From: Cyclobacteriaceae bacterium
GTDB lineage: Bacteria > Bacteroidota > Bacteroidia > Cytophagales > Cyclobacteriaceae
Length of the DNA: 64,000 bases
Assembly (NCBI GenBank): GCA_016787645.1
Contig: JAEUUF010000015.1
Coordinates: 62,001 to 126,000 of the forward strand
Direction: 5' to 3'
Positions 16,345 to 25,486 of the stretch are shown here, in pieces (the stretch's first letter is position 1; every line of letters begins with the position of its first letter). The notes below the pieces were generated by a model. The model ran no database searches and was not told the origin of the DNA. It worked only from the letters and a program-made list of their open reading frames with translations. A program made the translations under genes and the position numbers.

Positions 16345-17456
16345 ATATCCTGGTCGCCACCGACAAGTTTAAGGGTACGCTGAGCGCAAAGGAAGTTTGT
16401 GCCGCCATTGCTGCGGGATTTCGTAATGCTGGTGTTGATTATTCGGTTCGCGAAATCCCATTGGCAGATGGTGGTGACGGAACACTTGATTTTTTTGTTG
16501 CTCAGGGAGGCCAGGTGGTGAAAGCGGTGGTGCATGACCCCCTCATGCGGCCGATTCCATCAGCATTGGCACTTTCGGCGGATGGTACTACGGCCTATAT
16601 CGAAATGGCCCGATGCAGCGGCTTGCTTTTATTGCGACCGGAGGAATACAATCCGGTTCATACCACATCCTTCGGTGTGGGCGAATTGATTCGCACGGCA
16701 ATCCACTTGGGCGCCACACATATCATCCTGGGGATTGGCGGAAGTGCAACCAACGACGCGGGAATCGGCATGTTGGCCGCCCTCGGGTACAGGTTTCTCG
16801 ATCAGGAGGGTCGGGAACTATTTCCAAGTGGGAAGTCACTGAAGCAGGTGGATGCTGTAGAGGGTGAACGCCGGTTGCCTGCGCTTGATCATGTGCGCTT
16901 CACCGCGCTTTGTGACGTTACAAATCCATTTTATGGAAGGTCCGGGGCGGCATGGGTATATGGACCACAAAAGGGCGCTACGCCTGCTATGGTTAACCAA
17001 CTGGATGATGGTCTTCAGCACCTGGCTGATTTGATCAGGAAGAGCCACGGCATCGACCTTCAGCAAATCCCGGGCAGTGGAGCGGGTGGTGGCATTGCCG
17101 GAGGAGCCCATGTTTGGCTTGGCGCGGAACTCCGGCCGGGCATCGATGTCATTTTTGATTTCATCAATTTTGAAGAAGCGGTGTCCTGGGCGGATGTGAT
17201 CATTACAGGGGAAGGCAAAGTGGATGATCAAACATTGCAGGGGAAAGTGGTGGCGGGTGTCATGGGCTTGGCTAAGCAACAAGGAAAGCAATTGCTTATT
17301 CTGTGCGGTCAGGCTCATTCCGATGCTAAGGAAATTGACGCACCGGTATTTTCCCTCGCTGAGGCGGTGGGCATGGACCGTGCCGTTAACGACACATCCA
17401 ATGCGTTGCGCGAGGTAGTGATCAAAAAGCTAATACCAGCCCTGCTGAGGTCTTGA
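16341..17456 (+). CDS. Glycerate kinase (GarK/GlxK family)
   Basis: A 371-residue ATP-dependent kinase that phosphorylates D-glycerate (family products are 2- or 3-phosphoglycerate depending on the member). The N-terminus VATDKFKGTLSA and the motif PLADGGDGTLDFFV are diagnostic, followed by GIGGSATNDAGIGMLAALGY, and near the C-terminus VIITGEGKVDDQTLQGK. Its ATG overlaps the GntP stop in an ATGA arrangement, so uptake and phosphorylation are made together. No tartronate semialdehyde reductase or glyoxylate carboligase gene is adjacent, so the pair looks like a stand-alone glycerate scavenging operon feeding lower glycolysis. Confidence 0.93.
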   Translation: MNILVATDKFKGTLSAKEVCAAIAAGFRNAGVDYSVREIPLADGGDGTLDFFVAQGGQVVKAVVHDPLMRPIPSALALSADGTTAYIEMARCSGLLLLRPEEYNPVHTTSFGVGELIRTAIHLGATHIILGIGGSATNDAGIGMLAALGYRFLDQEGRELFPSGKSLKQVDAVEGERRLPALDHVRFTALCDVTNPFYGRSGAAWVYGPQKGATPAMVNQLDDGLQHLADLIRKSHGIDLQQIPGSGAGGGIAGGAHVWLGAELRPGIDVIFDFINFEEAVSWADVIITGEGKVDDQTLQGKVVAGVMGLAKQQGKQLLILCGQAHSDAKEIDAPVFSLAEAVGMDRAVNDTSNALREVVIKKLIPALLRS

Positions 17457-17463
17457 AGTCAGC

Positions 17464-20400
17464 TTATTCCTTACCCGGATGCTTTACCTGCCCACGGTAG
17501 ATTGGGGTGCAGTCTGTGCCTACGACCGCGTTGACAAAATTGATAACTGAGCCAAGTAACGTCTTGGTAATATTGAGTTTCCCATGCTGCAGGTTGGAAA
17601 ATTTTCCATAAAGGCGCTGGTCCATCAGGCTGCAGCCATTTGGATCAATAACAGCTACGCGAATGCCGGGAATTGAATCGTGAGCGAAGTCAATTGATCC
17701 GTCGATGGCGATCCTGTTCTTTGTAGTGGCGATGGCAACGTCTTCGGATGTGATTATTCGTTTTTTCAGGTGCCAGCGCGACAATAATTTCTGGACGCGT
17801 GTTCGCTTATTTGCATCAAGATTAACAGCGGCCAGCGCAACAAAGTCCGACCCTTTGGTGGCTACAATTCCGATAGGTCCTGCCACGACTACCGCCCCCA
17901 GATCGGTAAGGTTGAATTTCTGGCTCTTCTGAAACTTCGCCAGGACGTCATCGATATCAACTCCATACACTTCCAATGAGTCGCCCGATGCATCCAGGCT
18001 TCCATTCAGGTTTTCGCGCAGCTCCGACCAGGTCTTGCCCGAGGTCTGGAGGTCTATGACGTAGTCGATCTTTCCTTCCAACAGTTTCCCTTTATGGAAT
18101 TTTTGGATGAGGTCTTCAACCGGCGTTTCCTTTACCACATACCGGATGTGATAACGGGGGACTTTCCCGGCGAGAGCAATGACAAAGGAGCCGTCTTCGC
18201 TGACCGCTTTCCGGGAAGCACTGGTAAAGTCTATCGTAAGTGTGTCCTCTCGTCCGCTGAGGTTCATGTCCACATTGAGATCAACCAACCCGGGAACCTG
18301 GAGTTTTTCCATTTTAAGCCGGCCGGCCACGTTCCCTATTCCCGTAATGGCCCCGGAATTGGTTGGATGGAGGAACCGGAAGGGTTCCAGGACTCCGCTA
18401 AGACGTTGCGTGCCGAACAATTTTCCACTTGACAACCGGAAACTTCCTTGGCTGTTACGAAGTTCAAGGCGGTGAAAGTCGAAGGGATATGTTTGAAGCG
18501 AGGTAGACAAATCAAGCTCGGCGGTAAGCAGATCCATATTCTTGACGGGCACATTCTTCCTGGACGGCTCACGATCTCCGCTGATCTCATCGGAAACTTC
18601 CTCCACATACATCCAGGGCAATTGACGAGCGATGATCTTTCCATCGAATTGGAGTTGTTTCTTTCCTGGCAAGTTCAGTTTTCCGGCCACGGACAATGAG
18701 CCTTGGGGCAGAACCAGTTGAAGATCACTCAAGGTGAGTACAGGTCCATTTTCGGTCAGCACAAGCCGGCCGGATGTGTTGAATTTCCGGATGTCCGGCA
18801 ATTGGTCGAGCGTGGCGGATAAATTGCGGATAGAAAACCCAAACTGGTTCGCCAACTGCTTTCCCTCAACTTCTTTTGAGTCATTGGTCACCTTAAAGTC
18901 AAAGGAAAGATTTGCTACACGGTCGTCAATCGAGGCTGAGCGCAACGAGTCGAAAATCAGGTCCCTGGTGAAAAACTGCCCTGATCGCAGGTGCCCTTGG
19001 GCCTCAACGATCCGCTCTTCGCTAAACAGCCGGTGCATGAGATTATCGAGTGTGGCGCTTAGTTGGAAATCATTTTGTCCATAATGAAATGCCAGTTTGA
19101 CTGAGGCCCGGTTGTTCTTGTTTTCCAGCGTCGCCTGAAGGTTGGCCACGTGCCGGCTACTTGGAACAACATCGAACGAGACACTATCAAATGTCACCGT
19201 GCTGGAGCGGCTGCTGTCCATGGCATGAGTGCCTATCAGTTCCAGGGGACCATTGAATTGCGCTTTCGCCGTGGCCGAGCCCCGAAGATTTTTCATCCAC
19301 GTAAGGCCGAGCAACTCCTCCAGGCCTTCCAACTTTAGCTGCGCTCCGAGTCGGTAACTCAGGTAGGGTCGGGCGAGGTTCGATAATTGAAATTCACCGC
19401 CCACATTTCCGCCGGGCACAAGGCCCTTGAGTTTTCGGATCTCCAGCTTGGCATTTGAAAGATCGGGATTGGAGCCAGAAACGAAATTGCCTTCAAAACC
19501 AATGTCCTGGTAATCTCCGGGATGGTTGGGGACCCGGAAGGAAAGCCCGCTGGCCGCAAACGAGATGTCAAAAGTTGGCCTAGTTTCGTTGGCTTTAAAG
19601 CCCACCAGCTGAAGCGGACCATCGTACCGGATCGTCATCTGGAGTGCTCCACGCAATTGTTCAACCCGGTTGATGAGAAACACTTCATCGTAGCCATCTA
19701 CCTGGAGGCGCGCATTCAATTGGCAGCGAAGGTATGGCCTCACCAGGTTGGCGAGGTAAAGATTGCCTTGGACGGAACCTCCGGGTACCTGGCCCTTCAG
19801 GTTTCGGATATCGAGCACAGCGGTCGAATAGTTGGCGGCGGCACCCGAAGTAAAGCGCCCTTGAAAGCCAAGGTCCTTGAATGCGCCCAGGCTCTTCGGC
19901 ATTTGAAAGGAGAGATGGGAGACACCAAACGTCACATCGAATTGGGGCCATTGCTTCTTTAATTGTCCGAATACACGTCCTTTCAGGAAGATGTCGCCAC
20001 TTCTGACCACCTCCTTGTTTTGCGACATCGCTTTCTTTTGAAACAGCCTGGAGAGCAGCGGGAGGTCATTGGAAGAAGCATCGATGTTCAGGTCCAGGGT
20101 TCGGTTATTTAAATGTTCGTATGTGCCGGAGGCGGTAGCGGAAAAGATATCGTAGATGATGGAGGTCTTTTCCATGATGAGGCGATGACGGGATGTTTCA
20201 TACCTGAGATCGGCATCCACCGACAACTCGCTGGAAGGCAAACGGGTTTGGTTGAAGTGAACTGATTCTATCTCGAACCGCGAAGAGAGAGTCGCCTTCA
20301 CCCCTTCCGGCTGGTGTTGGATATCCGCCTCCAGTGATTTTACCAGGCACGAATCCGTTTGGGGAACGTGATAGGAGTTCCAGCTCAACCGAACGTTGTT

Positions 20401-20994
20401 CAGTTCGATCTTCTCCAGTTCAACCTTCAACCCGGAAGCGGGCTTGGATGGATCTGCAGGTTTTGCTTTTGGCGAACTTGGGGAACTAGCCTTGCGGGGC
20501 ACTTTCTGCTTCACGACCGGTTTCCCGGCCGTTGTTTTATGCGGTCTGGCCAGCGCCCTATCCAGGTTGAGCATCCCTCCTTTGTATTCAACCAGGTGCA
20601 GATGACCGTCATGCAGACTTATTTCCGAAACCTTGATTTGACCGGACACAAGGGACCAGAAATCCAAAGAGACGTCCAGCTTTTGAACATGGAGAATCGG
20701 TAATTCGGTTGCCATGCGAACGGAGTCCTTATGTTCCCAATAATTGATGCTGTCGATTTCAATGGTAACGTCTGGGAAATTCCGGAATGGCCGAAGATCC
20801 AGTGAGCCAACTTCAAGCGCTCCGGATTGATTCTTGCGCATGAAGACCTCCAATTCATTTAGCAGCAACTCATTCCGTTGGTAAAAAAGAATCCACGAAC
20901 CCAGGCCAAAAAGGAGGAGAACTACCGCAGCGCCGATGCCCAGGATCTTCAGAATTCGCTTGAAGATGCGGAGAAACTGAGGGTGCGTACGCAT
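17464..20994 (-). CDS. Large AsmA-like protein with one N-terminal membrane anchor
   Basis: A 1176-residue protein with a single membrane helix (about residues 17-38, ILGIGAAVVLLLFGLGSWIL) and a very long periplasmic part rich in beta strands, with repeated units (for example two related stretches FQMPKSLGAFKDLGFQGRF and FRVPNHPGDYQDIGFEGNF, each followed by GLVPGGNVGG-type turns). A basic Lys/Pro/Ser linker lies near residues 155-190. These features fit AsmA/TamB-like bridge proteins, which span the periplasm and are implicated in lipid transport to the outer membrane. The C-terminal third contains the AsmA C-domain-like region with GTDCTPIYRGQVKHPGKE at the end. It is probably monocistronic. 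Confidence 0.85.
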   Translation of the reverse strand: MRTHPQFLRIFKRILKILGIGAAVVLLLFGLGSWILFYQRNELLLNELEVFMRKNQSGALEVGSLDLRPFRNFPDVTIEIDSINYWEHKDSVRMATELPILHVQKLDVSLDFWSLVSGQIKVSEISLHDGHLHLVEYKGGMLNLDRALARPHKTTAGKPVVKQKVPRKASSPSSPKAKPADPSKPASGLKVELEKIELNNVRLSWNSYHVPQTDSCLVKSLEADIQHQPEGVKATLSSRFEIESVHFNQTRLPSSELSVDADLRYETSRHRLIMEKTSIIYDIFSATASGTYEHLNNRTLDLNIDASSNDLPLLSRLFQKKAMSQNKEVVRSGDIFLKGRVFGQLKKQWPQFDVTFGVSHLSFQMPKSLGAFKDLGFQGRFTSGAAANYSTAVLDIRNLKGQVPGGSVQGNLYLANLVRPYLRCQLNARLQVDGYDEVFLINRVEQLRGALQMTIRYDGPLQLVGFKANETRPTFDISFAASGLSFRVPNHPGDYQDIGFEGNFVSGSNPDLSNAKLEIRKLKGLVPGGNVGGEFQLSNLARPYLSYRLGAQLKLEGLEELLGLTWMKNLRGSATAKAQFNGPLELIGTHAMDSSRSSTVTFDSVSFDVVPSSRHVANLQATLENKNNRASVKLAFHYGQNDFQLSATLDNLMHRLFSEERIVEAQGHLRSGQFFTRDLIFDSLRSASIDDRVANLSFDFKVTNDSKEVEGKQLANQFGFSIRNLSATLDQLPDIRKFNTSGRLVLTENGPVLTLSDLQLVLPQGSLSVAGKLNLPGKKQLQFDGKIIARQLPWMYVEEVSDEISGDREPSRKNVPVKNMDLLTAELDLSTSLQTYPFDFHRLELRNSQGSFRLSSGKLFGTQRLSGVLEPFRFLHPTNSGAITGIGNVAGRLKMEKLQVPGLVDLNVDMNLSGREDTLTIDFTSASRKAVSEDGSFVIALAGKVPRYHIRYVVKETPVEDLIQKFHKGKLLEGKIDYVIDLQTSGKTWSELRENLNGSLDASGDSLEVYGVDIDDVLAKFQKSQKFNLTDLGAVVVAGPIGIVATKGSDFVALAAVNLDANKRTRVQKLLSRWHLKKRIITSEDVAIATTKNRIAIDGSIDFAHDSIPGIRVAVIDPNGCSLMDQRLYGKFSNLQHGKLNITKTLLGSVINFVNAVVGTDCTPIYRGQVKHPGKE

Positions 20995-20998
20995 GCCG

Positions 20999-21006
20999 TA
21001 AAGATA
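20999..21006 (-). promoter_or_regulatory. -7 box TATCTTTA of the AsmA-like gene
   Basis: On the minus strand TATCTTTA is followed by CGGC and then the ATG at 20994. The box and the four-base distance are identical to those before the GntP gene at 15016. Confidence 0.5.
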
Positions 21007-21112
21007 AGAGGCTGTGACCGGTTATTTGATTGCCCATCTGTTGAACACTTTCTTGCGCCTTGGCGGCGGAACACCGAACTTCATTCGATAGAAAGTACAT
21101 TTCGATTTTCAC

Positions 21113-21802
21113 ATGAACATCCTCATCACTGGCGCTAACAAGGGCATTGGCTTTGAAACGGCCAGGCAACTGGGTTTGCAGGGACATCGTATCATTCTCT
21201 CGGGACGAGATGAGGCGAGACTGGATAAAGCAGCTAAGGCACTTTCGTTCCAAGGAGTCCTTATGGACACCCTCATGATGGACGTTCATAGCGCCGAGAG
21301 CATTGAAACAGCCGCAAAGACATTTAGTAATTCAACCTTCAAGCTCGATGTACTCATCAACAATGCCGCTCAACTTGACAAAGCAGACAACAGTTTATTG
21401 CGTGACGATGAACGCATTCTTTCGGAGACCCTCACGACAAACAGCGTTGGCCCGCTGAGGGTGATCCGTGCATTCTTGCCTTACCTGAACACGCCCGGTG
21501 CCCGGATCATCAACCTCTCCAGCGGAGGCGGCAGCATGACTGACCCGGTTGGTGGTTGGTCACCGGCCTATTGTGTTTCGAAATCTCTCCTGAATGCCAT
21601 TACCCGGCATCTGGCCCATGAACTGGAGCCAAAGCGCATAACGGTGAATGCCGTTTGCCCCGGCTGGGTAAAGACGGATATGGGAGGCAAGTCGGCACCT
21701 CGTGGCGTGGAACGCGGGGCAGAGACGGTAGTGTGGCTGGCCACGACCAGGGAGACACTGACTGGAAAATTCTTCAGAGACAAAAAGGTTATTCCGTGGT
21801 GA
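21113..21802 (+). CDS. Short-chain dehydrogenase/reductase
   Basis: A 229-residue classical SDR. The cofactor motif TGANKGIG is at residues 6-13, a DVHSAE stretch with the acidic adenine-contact residue near 60, NNAAQ near 80, and the catalytic residues in INLSSGGGS (Ser) and AYCVSK (Tyr, Lys). The Arg in GRDEAR after the second strand suggests NADP(H) use. The closest described relatives are carbonyl reductases, but the substrate is not known. It is divergent from the AsmA-like gene and convergent with the P450 gene, 6 bp apart. A TACATTTC box lies 9 nt upstream of the ATG. Confidence 0.88.
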   Translation: MNILITGANKGIGFETARQLGLQGHRIILSGRDEARLDKAAKALSFQGVLMDTLMMDVHSAESIETAAKTFSNSTFKLDVLINNAAQLDKADNSLLRDDERILSETLTTNSVGPLRVIRAFLPYLNTPGARIINLSSGGGSMTDPVGGWSPAYCVSKSLLNAITRHLAHELEPKRITVNAVCPGWVKTDMGGKSAPRGVERGAETVVWLATTRETLTGKFFRDKKVIPW

Positions 21803-21808
21803 ATCGTG

Positions 21809-23134
21809 TCAGCCTTTGAATTCTCTGCGGTTAATAGTGAGCATTACCCTCTCCGGTCTCAAGGTAATAAGCGCCCTCATTTTCGGTTGGATTGGCGTGG
21901 CCTGTACATCAAACTGGTGAACAAAGGATTTGAGGAATAGGGCCATCTCGGCCATCGCGAAATTGTTTCCGATGCATAAACGCGGTCCGCCGCCGAAGGG
22001 GAAGAATATCCTGCTTCGTTCCTTTTCTTTGAGGAATCGCTCAGGCCGGAACATCAACGGATCTTCCCAATAATTTGCGCTGCGGTGCAGGCCAAAGTAG
22101 AATAGGGCGATGATGGTTCCGCCTGGATAGGAGAATCCATTGAAAGAATCGTCTTCCAGGGAGACCCGGTCACTGACCCAGGCGGGAGGGTACAAGCGCA
22201 TGGATTCGTTAATCACGGCAGTTAACTTTGGATGACCAACCGTGTCAGCAATTGATAGGTTTACTGTATCCAGTCGAAGCGATTCGAGTTCAGCAGGATG
22301 ATTTGCCAATAGGTAGAGTGTCCACGTCAGTGCATTCCCCGTAGTCTCGTGGCCGGCAATAAAAAGAATCAGGATTTCATCCAGGATCTGTTCCTCGGTC
22401 ATGCCTTCCCCGGTATCTTCATAGCGGGCATCCAGCAACATGTCGAGAAGGTCATTATATTTTGCTTTGCCTGCCTTGCGTTCTATGACTACCCCACGGA
22501 GGATATCCCGTGCCCGTTCTGCTTTGGCTTTGTTTTCTCTCACTCTACCCGACCATTCAAACCACCAGCTGTTGTAGGGTTGGCGAATGTCGGTTATCAC
22601 AAATTCCTGTATTTCGCTGATGATACGACTAAGCTCGGCAATGGTGGCTGAGGGCAGGTTGATGTTGAACAAAGTGTTCACGACGACGTCAAAGGCAAGT
22701 CGGTTCATCAGGGGATAAACATCAACCTGTTGGCCAGTCGGTAAGGTGGTAAGGAACCGGCCAATGGTTTCATTCATGATGCCGTAGAGTTCCTTCACCT
22801 TCTGCGGGTGAAATCCCGGCTGAATGAGCCGGCGCTGCCTCAACCAATAAGGGCCGTTAGAGGTAAGCAGCCCGTTGCCAATGAATCGTCCCAACTTTTC
22901 CGTGACCATGCGCGACTTGTAGTAGTTCTTCTGATTCTTGCGCAGCACATAATCGATGAACTCCGGATTTTGAGTAAGGATCATTCGACCGCTGATGCCG
23001 TCGGTGACCGAATAGCTTTCGCCAAAGCGCTCCACGCTCTCCATCAATGTTTCGAGCGGGCTGCGTACAACCTGAAGGGCTCTTCTATACGTGCCGAAGA
23101 AGTTGTAACCAGGAGGGTATTGATATCGGGCCAT
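21809..23134 (-). CDS. Cytochrome P450
   Basis: A 441-residue soluble haem-thiolate monooxygenase. The haem loop FGGGPRLCIGNNFAMAEM carries the Cys ligand; the I-helix oxygen motif is AGHETTGNAL; the ExxR motif is NESMRLYPPAW. There is no N-terminal anchor. The overall similarity looks closest to bacterial P450s of the CYP102/CYP110 fatty-acid type (from memory, not searched). No ferredoxin or reductase gene is beside it, so its redox partner must lie elsewhere. It is transcribed divergently from a GMC oxidoreductase gene, 138 bp away. A TACATTTG box lies 4 nt before the ATG. Confidence 0.92.
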   Translation of the reverse strand: MARYQYPPGYNFFGTYRRALQVVRSPLETLMESVERFGESYSVTDGISGRMILTQNPEFIDYVLRKNQKNYYKSRMVTEKLGRFIGNGLLTSNGPYWLRQRRLIQPGFHPQKVKELYGIMNETIGRFLTTLPTGQQVDVYPLMNRLAFDVVVNTLFNINLPSATIAELSRIISEIQEFVITDIRQPYNSWWFEWSGRVRENKAKAERARDILRGVVIERKAGKAKYNDLLDMLLDARYEDTGEGMTEEQILDEILILFIAGHETTGNALTWTLYLLANHPAELESLRLDTVNLSIADTVGHPKLTAVINESMRLYPPAWVSDRVSLEDDSFNGFSYPGGTIIALFYFGLHRSANYWEDPLMFRPERFLKEKERSRIFFPFGGGPRLCIGNNFAMAEMALFLKSFVHQFDVQATPIQPKMRALITLRPERVMLTINRREFKG

Positions 23135-23138
23135 GGGT

Positions 23139-23146
23139 CAAATGTA
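23139..23146 (-). promoter_or_regulatory. -7 box TACATTTG of the P450 gene
   Basis: A full match to the Bacteroidota -7 consensus TAnnTTTG, four bases before the P450 ATG on the minus strand. No clear -33 TTG is seen, so the promoter may be weak or need an activator. Confidence 0.5.
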
Positions 23147-23272
23147 GTTCGGAGGGGACTTTATATGGTGATTGAGTTTCGTGTATGGTTAACAACAAGA
23201 TGCACTAACTGTTCAACTCACCCCTTGGATAACGAAGCTTTGAACATTGCGACGTGGAAGTTACCTTTCCTC

Positions 23273-24880
23273 ATGCCCGAGCAGGTAGATTATATCGTTG
23301 TAGGTTCCGGATTCGGAGGTTCGGTGTCGGCCATGCGGTTGGCGGAGAAGGGTTATTCTGTGCTTGTCATTGAAAAAGGCAAGCGGTGGAAGTCCACCGA
23401 TTTTCCAAAGTCAAACTGGAATACCCGCAAATACCTCTGGATGCCCTTGCTGCGGTGCTTTGGCTTTCAAAAGCTTACATTCTTCCGTGAAGTCTTTGTG
23501 ATTTCCGGTGTGGGTGTCGGCGGCGGTTCGCTGGTGTATGCCAATACCCACATGATGCCGCGTGACATATTCTACCAGAACCCGATCTGGGCGCATTTCA
23601 AAGATTGGAAGTCGGTGCTGGCCCCGTACTTTGAACGGGCACGCTTCATGTTGGGCAGTGAGAAATACAGCAAGGAGTATGAAGAAGACCGCATTCTGAA
23701 ATCAGTAGCAGACGACATGGGTAGGGGCAGCTCGTATGGCCGGGTGGACTACGTTGGCGTGTATCAAGGGGACCCCAACAAGCCGGTTGATCCTTATTTC
23801 AAGGGACTGGGCCCGGCACGGCGCGGGTGTATTGAATGTGCCGGCTGCATGGTGGGCTGTCGTCATGACGCAAAAAATACGCTGGACAAAAACTATTTAT
23901 GGTTCGCTGAAAATCTTTTCGGAGCCCGAGTCCTAGCCGAGACTCGAGTGACACGGATTGAAGTAATTGACGGACTCTATCACATCCACACGAAATCCAG
24001 TACATCGTGGTTCAAGCAGCGGGAGACTGTTTACATTTCAAAAGGGCTGGTGATGAGCGGAGGTGTGCTGGGAACACTGGACTTGCTGCTCCGCCAAAAG
24101 CATGTGGATAAGACCTTGCCTGGCCTTTCCGATACGCTGGGGCAGAACTTGCTTACCAATTCTGAAATGCTCTCAGGTGTTGTGGCGGCCGACCGAAAGC
24201 TCAACCATGGTATCGCGATCAGTTCAGTATTCAATCCGGATGACGACACCCATATTGAGCTATGCAAGTTCCCCGATGGTTCAGGGGCAATGACACGACT
24301 GGCCGTGATGGCTGCCGGGAATGGAACGCCGCCGGTGCGCGTCCTCAAGATGCTGGGAAATATCATCACCCAGCCGTGGAATTTTATTCGCACGATCTTC
24401 AATTTCAAGCTGGCGCAGACGGGAATCATTTTCCTCATCATGCAATCGCTGCCGAACGCCATGCAGATGCGATTGAAGCGGGGCCTCTTTGGGAGAAGCC
24501 TGGCGATGAGCAATGATCTCCAGCAGCGTGTACCGAGTTATATACCCATTGGTCAGGAGGCACTTTATCGCTATGCGAAGAAAGTAAAAGGGGTACCTCA
24601 AAATGCCTTTACTGAAGTGGCTTTCGGTCTTTCCTCCACGGCCCACATCCTCGGTGGCTGCCCGATGGGGAAGACTTCGGCGGAGGGAGTGGTGGACGAT
24701 CACTTCCGCGTTCATGGGTATGATAACTTTTATATCCTGGACGGCAGCATTATGCCCTGCAACCTGGGAGTGAATCCTTCCTTGACGATTACTGCCCTGA
24801 GTGAGTATGCGATGGATCATATTCCGGCCAGGGAGGGGAGTGCGACAAGAAGCCTGGACCAGCGACTGCGTGAAGTTTAG
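23273..24880 (+). CDS. GMC-family FAD oxidoreductase (cholesterol oxidase-like)
   Basis: A 535-residue flavoprotein. The dinucleotide-binding motif is VVGSGFGGSVSAMRLAEKG at the N-terminus, followed by GVGVGGGSLVYANTH, typical of GMC/cholesterol-oxidase-like enzymes. A cysteine cluster CIECAGCMVGC at about residues 185-195 is conserved in this subgroup and precedes KNTLDKNYLW. The C-terminus has STAHILGGCPMGK, with the catalytic-type His, and NPSLTITALSEYAM. The open frame extends far upstream (to 22808) through the P450 gene, but the flavin fold begins at ATG 23273. Substrate unknown: a sterol, fatty alcohol or sugar alcohol are all possible. The divergent P450 may act in the same pathway. 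Confidence 0.88.
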   Translation: MPEQVDYIVVGSGFGGSVSAMRLAEKGYSVLVIEKGKRWKSTDFPKSNWNTRKYLWMPLLRCFGFQKLTFFREVFVISGVGVGGGSLVYANTHMMPRDIFYQNPIWAHFKDWKSVLAPYFERARFMLGSEKYSKEYEEDRILKSVADDMGRGSSYGRVDYVGVYQGDPNKPVDPYFKGLGPARRGCIECAGCMVGCRHDAKNTLDKNYLWFAENLFGARVLAETRVTRIEVIDGLYHIHTKSSTSWFKQRETVYISKGLVMSGGVLGTLDLLLRQKHVDKTLPGLSDTLGQNLLTNSEMLSGVVAADRKLNHGIAISSVFNPDDDTHIELCKFPDGSGAMTRLAVMAAGNGTPPVRVLKMLGNIITQPWNFIRTIFNFKLAQTGIIFLIMQSLPNAMQMRLKRGLFGRSLAMSNDLQQRVPSYIPIGQEALYRYAKKVKGVPQNAFTEVAFGLSSTAHILGGCPMGKTSAEGVVDDHFRVHGYDNFYILDGSIMPCNLGVNPSLTITALSEYAMDHIPAREGSATRSLDQRLREV

Positions 24881-25001
24881 GACTGACCGAAGTCACTTCT
24901 CGGCTGCGATATCCATCATTGAATATCTGAATAAAACACAATAAACTTTGATTGTCCATTTGCACAGGCACACTCAGCCCTCCCATGCAATAGACCCCCT
25001 T

Positions 25002-25421
25002 ATGAAAAAATACAGTCATCTTCTTTTGATTCTTCTGGTCGTGCTGTCATCGTGCAGCAAGAAAGAAGACCCCGCTCCAACGCAGACCCAACTCCTCTCG
25101 CAAAATACCTGGATACTGGGTTCTTTGACTTCCTCCGATCCGGATATTCAAAGTTCAGGTCAGATACTCCTTGGATCCGAGTGGTCGTTCAAAAGTGACA
25201 AGTCGTTCCTGCTTTACATCAGCGTCAACGGGGTTAACCTCAGTTTCCCCGGCACATGGTCGATATCCAGTGATGAGAAGACGATCACGCTGACAACGAA
25301 CATGAGCGGCACGCCGGCCACTACACAAATGACCATCATTACGCTCACGGCTTCGGCCCTCCATCTCAAGGAGATTTATAACGGGATCACCAGCGAATAT
25401 ACTTTTACCAAGAAGCCCTAG
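25002..25421 (+). CDS. Lipocalin-like lipoprotein
   Basis: A 139-residue predicted lipoprotein (VVLSSC, Cys18) followed by a short acidic linker and a single beta-rich domain with the pattern LLSQNTWILGSLTSSD and FPGTWSISSDEKTITLTT. This matches the small lipocalin-like domains often annotated in Bacteroidota surface proteins. No ligand can be predicted. The reading frame is open back to 24948 but only ATG 25002 gives a lipoprotein signal. It is followed 65 bp later by the amidohydrolase gene. Confidence 0.75.
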   Translation: MKKYSHLLLILLVVLSSCSKKEDPAPTQTQLLSQNTWILGSLTSSDPDIQSSGQILLGSEWSFKSDKSFLLYISVNGVNLSFPGTWSISSDEKTITLTTNMSGTPATTQMTIITLTASALHLKEIYNGITSEYTFTKKP

Positions 25422-25486
25422 CGACACGAATAATCGGGGTTGCGTATTGCGGGAGTATTCCTGACCTTCGGCAAAATGCACTTTTC

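Noticed and set aside
22808-23272. Upstream extension of the GMC oxidoreductase frame
   Set aside because: It runs antisense through the P450 gene. The flavin-binding domain begins right after ATG 23273, and known members begin there.
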